From positions 1 through 8,464 of the forward strand of contig JBAWYD010000092.1 of assembly GCA_037143735.1 (NCBI GenBank): DNA of 8,464 nucleotides, given 5' to 3'. Position numbers and translations under genes: made by a program. The DNA is from JAPLJQ01 sp037143735 (GTDB lineage: Bacteria > Desulfobacterota > Syntrophia > Syntrophales > UBA2185). The notes under the pieces were generated by a model. It was not told the DNA's origin. It saw nothing but the letters and a program-made list of their open reading frames with translations, and did no database searches. Position 1 is the first letter of the stretch. The number at the start of each line of letters is the position of its first letter. Positions 1-6,070 of this stretch are shown piece by piece.

Positions 1-968
1 CCGTAGGGCACAGGAATGGGAACTTTTGTTATCTTGATCTTGCAGCCCCGCACCTCCAGGGCCTTTTCCACCATCGTTTCGTAGGGCACGGAGGAGACGA
101 CGTGCTCGTAAGTGCAGACACCCGTGGGCAGTATCTGAGGGATGTCCGTGTCGGCAATGATGGGGAACCCGTAGTTAATGGCCCCGGCAGCGATGGCATA
201 CTTGTCTGGCGTCACCTCGCCGAAGACCAGGACAAAAGCGAAGATGCGGTTCTTGTTGTACCGGAGGTTCCGTTCGTAATCGCCGGGTTGTACACCGCCG
301 AAAGACAGGGCGACGCGGTTGGCGAATCCCAGGGCATAGATCAGGGATGAGACATCCCGGCCAAAGGGGATGAGGCGCGTCGGCCATCCGAGCTGCACGC
401 CTTCCTCTGCCAACTGTTCGGCAAACTGCTTGCCGTTTGTGCACCCCGCCATGAAGACATAAAGGTTTTTCTCCTGGAGCTGCCGGGCAATGGCGACGGC
501 GATCGCGTTCGTCGGCGCCGCACCGGTGATGGCGGCAAAGCCGGGGGCCGTCCCGTCCACGAATTCGATACCCCGTTCCCGCAGGATAACATCATTGGCC
601 GCACCCAGCCATATACCATGGGCAGGATCAGGTCCCACGGCATACTTGCAGGCCTCGATGATCTCACAGGCGAAGAGGGATGCGACACCGGCGTCGAGAG
701 CGCTCCCCAGATAAGGAAGCCAGACCTCATCGGTAGGGCGAGGTGGAAGAAGCTCTTTCGCCTGCCGAAGGATCGGCCGGAGATCGCCCAGGGTCCTTAT
801 CTTCTCGCCGGTGAAGGAGTAGATAACGGGGAGGAAATAGGCCGTTCCCGGAAAGCCAGCAGGTGACGTCTCGCCTTTTTCGCGGATGGCTTGATTCAGG
901 CGATTTTCCGCTTCTGCGATCCAGTCCCTGGCCCCATCGATGGCGCTCGTGCAGATGATCTTAGACAT
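1..968 (-). CDS. acsB: Acetyl-CoA synthase (CODH/ACS beta subunit), N-terminal part, runs off the left edge
   Basis: The reading frame starts at an ATG ending at 968 and stays open to base 1: 322 codons plus two bases, with no stop. The residues match the N-terminal domain of bacterial AcsB. Examples are GFPGTAYFLPVIYSFTGE (about residues 38-55), LGDL (60-63), CEIIEACKYA (101-110), then a Rossmann-like stretch with PGFAAITGAAPTNAIA, FMAGCTNGKQFAEQL and FGGVQPGDYERN. In the family this domain docks on CODH and receives CO through the gas tunnel. The A-cluster cysteines lie in the C-terminal domain, outside the window. The full enzyme is usually about 730 residues, so under half is seen. Family role: condensing CO, the CFeSP methyl group and CoA into acetyl-CoA in the cytoplasm. 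The start overlaps the cooS stop by 8 bp and has a strong ribosome site, which supports this start. Archaeal CdhC lacks this domain, so the gene is bacterial-type. Confidence 0.95.
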   Translation of the reverse strand, partial: MSKIICTSAIDGARDWIAEAENRLNQAIREKGETSPAGFPGTAYFLPVIYSFTGEKIRTLGDLRPILRQAKELLPPRPTDEVWLPYLGSALDAGVASLFACEIIEACKYAVGPDPAHGIWLGAANDVILRERGIEFVDGTAPGFAAITGAAPTNAIAVAIARQLQEKNLYVFMAGCTNGKQFAEQLAEEGVQLGWPTRLIPFGRDVSSLIYALGFANRVALSFGGVQPGDYERNLRYNKNRIFAFVLVFGEVTPDKYAIAAGAINYGFPIIADTDIPQILPTGVCTYEHVVSSVPYETMVEKALEVRGCKIKITKVPIPVPY

Positions 969-2910
969 CGAGTTTCCTCCGATCCTCCATGCCGTAGAGC
1001 TTCCGGTCGGCCTTCCGGTTGATCCCCAGCCGTTCCCGCTTCCGGTCCAGCAGATCGATTATCTTCTCCACCGCATGGACGGGGTCGTTGCAAACGTGGA
1101 AGGAAGCGTTAAAAAGATTCCTGGTTTCCTCGTTGAGGAAGCGGGTCACATTATCGGAACCGCCGATATGGAAGGGATGTCCCAGCACCACGTCGATCCC
1201 CGAGGCTACAAAATAGCAGGCGATGGCCACAGCCTTTTCACTCATCCATTCGGGGGCCACACCCACAGCCGGGATTTGAGACAGGTCATCGCCCAGGCCG
1301 CCCTCCATGACCATTTCCGTTCCCGCTTCCAGAATGCGGGAGTTGTCCACACAACTGCCCATGTGAAGCACCGGAGGCATCCCGATCGCCTCGCAGACCT
1401 CGCGCAGCCCTGAGCCCGCAGCCTCCAGCGCCGCTTCGGGCCGGAGCATTCCTTCTTTCGCCGAAGCGATGGCCGCGCAGCCCGTCTTGAGGACCAGCAC
1501 GTTTTCCGCGATCAGTGCCCGCGTCAGGGTGTTGATATAGGCGTCCACACGTATCCGGGGATTGTTGCAGCCTACGATCGCCACGATGCCCCTGATCCGG
1601 CCCTGGATGACGGCGTCGTTCAGGGGACGGAAGGACGCCCGGAAACGACCGCCAAGCATATACTTGATGGCGTCCACGCTGAAGCCCGCCACCAACGGTC
1701 TTTTGATATTCGGGATAGACACTTTCTGCGGATCGCGGTTTTTGAAATTGTCAATGGCCCGGTGAATCAGGGCTTTTGCCGATGCCATCGGGTTTTCCCG
1801 GTTCAGGGACATATGCCTCGTCCCGACGGTCCTGGCGATATCCGATGTGGAAATGATTTCCGTATGGTAGCTCCGGGCGACATCCGGCAGACTCGGCATG
1901 CAGCATTGCACATCGACAATCATCATCTCCACAGCGCCCGTCACCACAGCCAGTTCCTGCTGGAGAAAGCTTCCCGCCACGGGGATGCCGTGCCGCATCA
2001 GTATCTCGTTCGCCGTGCAGCAGATCCCGGCCAGTGTGATCCCTTCGGCGCCGGTCTCTTTCGCATAAGCCTGGATTGCGGGATCGCGGACGGCGACAGC
2101 CAGCATCTCGGACAGTTCCGGCTCATGACCATGGACGATGATATTGACCGTCTCTTTTCTGAGCACACCGAGGTTGGCGTCGCTGCGTACCGGCGAGGGG
2201 GTTCCGAAGAGGATATCCGAAACCTGGGTGGCGATACGCGACCCGCCCCAGCCGTCGGCAAGGGCTGTGCGAAATGCCTGGAGAAGGATGTTCCGGTAAT
2301 CGTGATCCACGCCCATATGGGTGCGGTGGAGCGATTCTACAACCATCCGGTCAATGCCCAGCGGTGTGACAGACTGGTCCCGCCAGATGTTCTGCTGCGC
2401 GACCGGGGACAGACGCAGCGTCAACAGAGATTCTTCCTGAAGCATGAATTCTTTTAGTAGCAGGTTGGCCAACTCCAGGGCAACCGCCTCTTTTGTGCAC
2501 CCCGCTTCCTGAATCCCATAGAGCTTCGCCGTCCGGCGGAGGGCCTTTTCATCGCGTATCACGTAATCAGCGCTTCGGCCTTCCGCCGCCCTTTTCAACA
2601 GCAGGACTAGGTGACGGCCGTGATCGGAATGGGCCGCCGTACCCCCGGCGACCTCGCGCAGGAAGTTCCGGGCCACGATCGTGTCGGCATCGGCCCCGCA
2701 GACGCCACGCGGGGACTTTTTCGTAATCCGGCAGGGTCCCATGTAACAGATCCGGCAGCAGAGTCCGTCGGCGCCGAACCGGCAGGGGTTCTGCTGGGAA
2801 TCCAGGCGGGTGAAACAGGTATCAACACAGTCCCGCTCCGCCTTGATCAGCATCTCAAGCGACGCCTGATCCCATACCCGGTCTTCCGGTTTTATAATAT
2901 CTTTGGACAT
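961..2910 (-). CDS. cooS: Carbon monoxide dehydrogenase catalytic subunit (CODH of the CODH/ACS complex)
   Basis: The 649-residue protein is normal for bacterial CooS/AcsA (about 630-675). It reduces CO2 to CO at the Ni-Fe-S C-cluster and feeds CO to AcsB. Visible ligands, in order: C43 and C51 for the intersubunit D-cluster; C52, C55, C60 and C71 for the B-cluster; then H262 (in HGHEP), C298 (GICC), C336 (DVQCC), C448 (VGCNN), C478 (KTGC) and C520 (MGSC) for the C-cluster. K559 in WMSEKAVAIA and H94 match the catalytic Lys and His of characterised CODHs, and H94, H97 and H100 form the regularly spaced histidine path. Every expected ligand is present, so it should be active. The start has AGAGGT at 2914-2919, 3 bases before the ATG. 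The gene overlaps acsB, which argues for the ACS-partner role (also called acsA) rather than a hydrogenase-linked CODH. The last 40 or so residues are a charged tail. Confidence 0.97.
   Translation of the reverse strand: MSKDIIKPEDRVWDQASLEMLIKAERDCVDTCFTRLDSQQNPCRFGADGLCCRICYMGPCRITKKSPRGVCGADADTIVARNFLREVAGGTAAHSDHGRHLVLLLKRAAEGRSADYVIRDEKALRRTAKLYGIQEAGCTKEAVALELANLLLKEFMLQEESLLTLRLSPVAQQNIWRDQSVTPLGIDRMVVESLHRTHMGVDHDYRNILLQAFRTALADGWGGSRIATQVSDILFGTPSPVRSDANLGVLRKETVNIIVHGHEPELSEMLAVAVRDPAIQAYAKETGAEGITLAGICCTANEILMRHGIPVAGSFLQQELAVVTGAVEMMIVDVQCCMPSLPDVARSYHTEIISTSDIARTVGTRHMSLNRENPMASAKALIHRAIDNFKNRDPQKVSIPNIKRPLVAGFSVDAIKYMLGGRFRASFRPLNDAVIQGRIRGIVAIVGCNNPRIRVDAYINTLTRALIAENVLVLKTGCAAIASAKEGMLRPEAALEAAGSGLREVCEAIGMPPVLHMGSCVDNSRILEAGTEMVMEGGLGDDLSQIPAVGVAPEWMSEKAVAIACYFVASGIDVVLGHPFHIGGSDNVTRFLNEETRNLFNASFHVCNDPVHAVEKIIDLLDRKRERLGINRKADRKLYGMEDRRKLDV
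975..980 (-). promoter_or_regulatory. Strong ribosome binding site for acsB inside the end of cooS
   Basis: On the minus strand GGAGGA is followed by a 6-base spacer (AACTCG) and then the acsB ATG. The site lies within the last codons of cooS, and the acsB ATG at 966-968 overlaps the cooS TAA at 961-963 in another frame. This fixes the acsB start and suggests translational coupling that keeps CODH and ACS close to equal amounts, as expected for an alpha2beta2 complex. Confidence 0.85.
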
Positions 2911-2929
2911 CGAACCTCTATCTTATTTG

Positions 2930-2955
2930 TCATTCCTGTGAAAACGGGAATCCGG
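2930..2955. repeat. Small intergenic palindrome, GTCATTCC...GGAATCC type
   Basis: This fills most of the 50-bp gap between the upstream cooC and cooS. An 8-bp stem (2932-2939 with 2944-2951) closes on a GAAA loop in the plus-strand reading, with one T-G pair that becomes an A-C mismatch in the minus-strand RNA. A second element with the same GTCATTCC and GGAATCC ends lies at 4654-4680, also 15-20 bp upstream of a start codon. It looks like a dispersed intergenic repeat of the kind common in anaerobic Proteobacteria-like genomes. There is no T-run on the transcribed side, so I do not call it a terminator. Confidence 0.6.
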
Positions 2956-2960
2956 TATTT

Positions 2961-3719
2961 TCATTTTACGATTTCCAGTAGCCGGTCTATCCCCGCGAAC
3001 AATCGATTGTCCGGTGAAAGATGTTTCAGATTTCCGTTTTGCTCCGATATGTTCAAAACATCTTTATCTTCCGGGAGTCCCACGATGATATCGGCACCCG
3101 TGGCGGCTTTGAGTTCATTTGCAGCCTCGGGAAATTCCTGCCGCCGAAGGCGGTTGACGACAATGGCAAGATTGTCATAGGCAATATCCATCTCGCCGGC
3201 AAGGGCGTGGAGCCTTCTCACTGTCTCGAAGCCACGGCCCGTCGGATCGGTAACCATCACTACGAGGTTGACCCTGTGAACGATGCGCCTTGAGAGGTTC
3301 TCCAAACCCGCTTCGTTGTCCAGGACCACATAGGGATACTGATGGATCATCTCATTCAGAGCGACCTTCAGCACGTTATTGGCATAACAGTAACAGCCCG
3401 GTCCCTCGGAGCGCCCCATGGCAAGCAAGTCAAAATCATCGCTCTCCACGAGGCTCTCGGCGATCCGGAGTTCCAGAAAACGCCGTTTGTCCATGCCTCG
3501 GACCATCCCCCCCTCGGCAAATTTCCGGGCATCCTCACGGACACCGCCAATGGTCTTCACCACCTTGACCCCCAGTGCCTCATCAAGGCAGGTATTGGGA
3601 TCGGCATCAACGGCCAGCACAGGACGGCATCCTCGCTGAAGCAGGCGCATCACCAGCAACGCCGCCACTGTCGTCTTGCCGACACCGCCCTTCCCGGTCA
3701 CTGCAATTAAGTTACTCAT
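2961..3719 (-). CDS. cooC: CooC-type nickel-insertion ATPase, copy next to cooS
   Basis: This 252-residue MinD/SIMIBI-class P-loop ATPase has the deviant Walker A GKGGVGKTT at 9-17, with the signature lysine (K10) that marks ATP-dependent dimerisation. It also has VDADPN at 37-42, C109-Y-C111 (the CooC dimer-interface CXC motif that binds Ni/Zn), and a Walker B/switch II region VVLDNEAG at 131-138. CooC proteins couple ATP hydrolysis to nickel delivery into the CODH C-cluster in the cytoplasm. The gene lies 50 bp upstream of cooS, so CODH is the likeliest client. The start ATG has only a weak ribosome site (GTGAG at 3726-3730, 6 bases away), but the N-terminus is the usual one for the family, starting just before the P-loop. 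There is no signal peptide or membrane segment. The other CooC in this window is clearly a paralogue, not a recent duplicate, because residues outside the motifs differ widely. Confidence 0.92.
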   Translation of the reverse strand: MSNLIAVTGKGGVGKTTVAALLVMRLLQRGCRPVLAVDADPNTCLDEALGVKVVKTIGGVREDARKFAEGGMVRGMDKRRFLELRIAESLVESDDFDLLAMGRSEGPGCYCYANNVLKVALNEMIHQYPYVVLDNEAGLENLSRRIVHRVNLVVMVTDPTGRGFETVRRLHALAGEMDIAYDNLAIVVNRLRRQEFPEAANELKAATGADIIVGLPEDKDVLNISEQNGNLKHLSPDNRLFAGIDRLLEIVK

Positions 3720-3758
3720 AATAAACTCACAAAGAGTATGTAATAACTATGATAATAG

Positions 3759-3806
3759 CCCCCTCCCTGTGTCCCTCCCCCTCGATGGGGGAGGGAGGGG
3801 TGGGGG
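3759..3806. repeat. C-rich/G-rich palindrome with strong G-quadruplex motif on the plus strand
   Basis: This lies in the 143-bp gap between the two cooC genes, which has no gene of its own. A perfect 9-bp inverted repeat pairs CCCTCCCCC (3773-3781) with GGGGGAGGG (3787-3795) around a 5-base loop, and a further C-rich arm (3759-3767) can pair with the outer G-rich run. From 3787 to 3806 the plus strand reads G5-A-G3-A-G4-T-G5: four G-tracts with single-base loops. The plus strand is the template for the operon. A related C-rich/G-rich hairpin lies at 4759-4779. There is no clear T-run in the direction of transcription, so it is not a classical terminator. Confidence 0.75.
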
Positions 3807-3862
3807 TGATTTTCTTGGCAAGCCTGTCTAAAGAATGAATCTTGTTTTTTTTGAAACTCCAC

Positions 3863-4639
3863 TCATGGCATCGCCTCAAGGCGGTTCAGAATGTCTTCGA
3901 AACAACGAAGCAAGTCATCGTTTAGACCGTCCAGCACAGAACAGCCGTCCCGGTCGGTGCGGCGTAATTCCTCCCGGTAGGGGATAACGCCATAAAATGC
4001 GTCCCCCGGAAAAGCATCCCGAAGAAATCGCTCATCATCCGGCCCGGTTACCTTATTGGCCACAAGCCGAATATCCTGCAAGCCGATATCATGAGCCAGA
4101 CGCAGGATGCGCCGGGTGCTGTCTACAGAACGCTGGCCGGGCTCGACAATGATGATCATCCTGTCCACGCCGCTGGTTGTGGCCCGGCCCAGATGCTCTA
4201 TGCCGGCCTCCATGTCCATAACCAGGGCGTCATCCTTGTACAAAACAAGATCAGTAACCAGGGCGCGCATCAGCACGTTTTCCGGACAGGCGCAACCGCC
4301 TCCTCCCCTCTCAACGGCGCCAAGGACGAGCAGCGTCACTCCCTGATGATGGTAGGCAAAACGACCTGCAATATCGGAAACATCCGGATTGAGCTTAAAT
4401 ATCTGCCCATATCGCCGGACTTTTGCCCCTGTTCGTTCCTCGATCAGGGCCGCCTGGCGGGAGATGGGGACGATCCTTTCCTGTTCCCGGGCAGGGATTC
4501 CCAGGGCAGCCGCAAGATTGGCGTCCGGGTCGGCGTCCACGGCAAGGACATTCCGGCCCCGGCGAGCCATGAGAAGTACCAGGGCGGCCGCCAGCGTCGA
4601 TTTACCGGCGCCCCCTTTTCCGGAAACGGCAAGTTTCAT
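3863..4639 (-). CDS. CooC/AcsF-type nickel-insertion ATPase, second copy
   Basis: This 258-residue protein belongs to the same ATPase class as its downstream neighbour. It has the deviant Walker A GKGGAGKST at 7-15 with signature lysine K8, VDADPDANLAAALGI at 34-48, a glycine-rich GGGGCACPEN carrying C116-A-C118, and a switch II/Walker B-like VMDMEAGIEHLGR at 140-152. In the family the CXC cysteines bind a metal ion between two subunits. Some genomes with CODH/ACS carry separate ATPases for CODH and for the ACS A-cluster (AcsF). With two divergent copies here, one may serve each enzyme, but the sequence alone does not say which, so no symbol is given. The start has AGGA at 4647-4650 with a 7-base spacer. 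The gene is flanked on both sides by palindromic repeats, 182 bp after mesB and 143 bp before the next cooC. The protein is soluble and cytoplasmic. Confidence 0.9.
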   Translation of the reverse strand: MKLAVSGKGGAGKSTLAAALVLLMARRGRNVLAVDADPDANLAAALGIPAREQERIVPISRQAALIEERTGAKVRRYGQIFKLNPDVSDIAGRFAYHHQGVTLLVLGAVERGGGGCACPENVLMRALVTDLVLYKDDALVMDMEAGIEHLGRATTSGVDRMIIIVEPGQRSVDSTRRILRLAHDIGLQDIRLVANKVTGPDDERFLRDAFPGDAFYGVIPYREELRRTDRDGCSVLDGLNDDLLRCFEDILNRLEAMP

Positions 4640-4653
4640 TAGTTATTCCTGTT

Positions 4654-4680
4654 GTCATTCCGGACTTGATCCGGAATCCA
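4654..4680. repeat. Intergenic palindrome GTCATTCCGGA...TCCGGAATCC
   Basis: A perfect 8-bp inverted repeat pairs ATTCCGGA (4657-4664) with TCCGGAAT (4670-4677) around the loop CTTGA. It lies 15 bp upstream of the second cooC start, just before its ribosome site. The element at 2930-2955 shares the same outer bases and sits at an equivalent place ahead of cooS. This sequence style is a well-known dispersed intergenic repeat in many bacterial genomes. In RNA it would form a hairpin at the 5' side of the ribosome site. Confidence 0.7.
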
Positions 4681-4710
4681 GTGTTTAAAAGAAAATGATT
4701 GTATGCGATA

Positions 4711-4798
4711 TTTGACGACCTCGTCAAAAGTCAAGAATTCCCTCCCCCTCCCCTTCATCCCCTCCCGCCGAGGGAGGGGAAAAGGGACTTTTGACGAG
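4711..4798. repeat. Composite nested palindrome between mesB and cooC
   Basis: This holds three nested or adjacent dyads. A perfect 13-bp inverted repeat pairs CTCGTCAAAAGTC (4720-4732) with GACTTTTGACGAG (4786-4798). Inside it, CCCCTCCC (4759-4766) pairs with GGGAGGGG (4772-4779) around GCCGA. On the left edge, TTTGACGA (4711-4718) pairs with TCGTCAAA (4721-4728), so TTTGACGA occurs three times and two structures compete for the same arm. An 8-base direct repeat TTTAAAAG lies outside at 4684-4691 and 4808-4815. No coding sequence is present in the 182-bp gap. It looks like a miniature, non-autonomous repeat or REP-like element that may fold in the transcript downstream of mesB. There is no clear T-run after the stem. 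Confidence 0.7.
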
Positions 4799-4821
4799 TC
4801 CATCATATTTAAAAGTGTAAA

Positions 4822-5892
4822 TTATCCGTACTTCTCTTTCATCCTGGTGGAGAGCGACGCCAGCTTGTCGTACACCATCTCTGCGTCCCCAGGCGTCAGG
4901 GAACCGGTACCGCAGGAGGGGGTCAGCATGGCCTGTTCGGCAATGAGCCATTTTTCGATACCCTTGGAAGTTAGGTGATCCATCATGCCTTCGAGACGAT
5001 CCGCAAGGCTCTCCACAGTCTGTTCCCGGATGGCTGTTGAGGTGGGCACAATTCCCCAGGCAAGTGCCCCGCCTCTTACCAGATAGGCTTTGACGGCCTC
5101 GGCATACATGGCAATTGTCTCACCATACTGGAAGGCGTCGAAGTTGATGATATCCACACCGGCGTCGATGGGGATGCTCCACTCCGTGTTGCCGCAGCAG
5201 TGCATGCCGGCGACGCCTCCTTCGGCATGTACCGCATCGATCATGTCTTTGAGCAAATGAATCACATCATCCCGGCGGACGGACACATAAGTAGAACTGC
5301 CAAAGGCCGACAGGATCGGCTCGTCAATAAAGCATATCACCTGCTGTGCATAAGGCCTGAATGTCCGGACCTGCCAGCGGCAGATCATTGCCAGCGTTTT
5401 AGTGATCATATCCCGGAATTCTTCATTATAATAAATAGCCCGCTTTTTTTCATCCACGACCGTGAGTGCAAAGCTGCATGGTCCGATAACCTGACATTTC
5501 ACAAAAGGCTTCTTTTTACCCTGCTGCCGCAGTCTCTCTTCCAGTGCGTGAATCCCACGGGAAAAGACCGGGCTGACGGCCACCGCTGCACAGTCACCGT
5601 TCCCCCCTTCGGGGTCCATGGCCAGGAGGTAGGTCTCGTAGAATTGGGCAAAGGCCTCAGAGTAATCACCGGATGTATCAAAATAGAGGCGGTTCTTTTC
5701 CCGGTCGATAACAGCGCAAGGCATATGCTCGGAAAACTGGATTTCCATTTGCTCATTAAGCCCAAGCCTGGGCAATTGCGGCCAGTGGGGAGCATATGGC
5801 AGTTTGGACAGGATCAGATCGACAGCATGCCCCGGATCATCAAAGGGCATGCTGCCGATACCGGTCGCCAGATATTTCGGTTTAATGATCAT
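4822..5892 (-). CDS. mesB: Core methionine synthase without folate domain (MesB-like, MetE C-terminal fold)
   Basis: The 356 residues cover only the catalytic barrel of the MetE/UROD superfamily, against about 750 in full MetE; the N-terminal folate-binding half is absent. Signature segments are GIGSMPF (11-17, homocysteine loop, like IGSFP of MetE), FIDEP (188-192, like QIDEP), HCCGNTEW (231-238) and LTPSCGTGSL (323-332). H231, C233 and C327 match three zinc ligands of MetE. The fourth, a Glu in E. coli MetE, aligns with D252 in VDIINFDAF. Such core synthases do not use methyl-folate directly. The MesB family occurs in anaerobes with the Wood-Ljungdahl pathway and is predicted to take methyl from the corrinoid iron-sulfur protein. 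Its position between fhs and the cooC-cooS-acsB genes fits this. The start has GAGGAG at 5903-5908 with a rather long 10-base spacer. The alternative is another UROD/MetE-like methyltransferase, such as one acting on a different thiol; the exact subfamily is inferred from memory of motifs and context. Confidence 0.75.
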   Translation of the reverse strand: MIIKPKYLATGIGSMPFDDPGHAVDLILSKLPYAPHWPQLPRLGLNEQMEIQFSEHMPCAVIDREKNRLYFDTSGDYSEAFAQFYETYLLAMDPEGGNGDCAAVAVSPVFSRGIHALEERLRQQGKKKPFVKCQVIGPCSFALTVVDEKKRAIYYNEEFRDMITKTLAMICRWQVRTFRPYAQQVICFIDEPILSAFGSSTYVSVRRDDVIHLLKDMIDAVHAEGGVAGMHCCGNTEWSIPIDAGVDIINFDAFQYGETIAMYAEAVKAYLVRGGALAWGIVPTSTAIREQTVESLADRLEGMMDHLTSKGIEKWLIAEQAMLTPSCGTGSLTPGDAEMVYDKLASLSTRMKEKYG

Positions 5893-6070
5893 TGCTTTGC
5901 AACTCCTCTATGAATATTTATGAAGTTATTTCAGTTGAAGAAATTCCTTTGTCCAATCTGTCAAAGCGATTTTGATGCAAGATGAAATATGAAGGAGTGT
6001 GCATATTCTCGGTACGATGAACCTGATTATCAAGCATTCGGCATCCATTTTTTCATATCAGAACAGGATG

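Noticed and set aside
1762..2457. 231-codon open frame on the plus strand
   Set aside because: It lies wholly antisense to cooS, whose ligand residues and length are all intact. The translated sequence has no recognisable family and looks like a shadow of the GC-rich coding strand.
3759..3806. Rho-independent terminator between the cooC genes
   Set aside because: The stem is strong, but no T-run follows it in the direction of transcription. An intrinsic terminator therefore lacks support.
4091..4642. 183-codon open frame on the plus strand
   Set aside because: It is antisense to the second cooC gene, which has clear Walker A and CXC motifs. The frame has no independent support.
5200..5913. 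237-codon open frame on the plus strand
   Set aside because: It is antisense to the MesB-like gene and covers its start and ribosome site. No motif is seen and composition is that of a shadow frame.
5936..5964. TTGACA at 5959-5964 (minus strand) as a -35 box for a mesB promoter
   Set aside because: The -35 match is perfect, but no acceptable -10 box follows at 16-18 bases; the best is TCTTCA. A promoter in the 178-bp gap is possible but not supported.
5893..6070. Possible SAM or cobalamin riboswitch ahead of the methionine synthase gene
   Set aside because: I see neither the conserved stems of SAM riboswitches nor a B12-box in this gap, and no strong hairpin with T-run. A covariance-model search would settle it.
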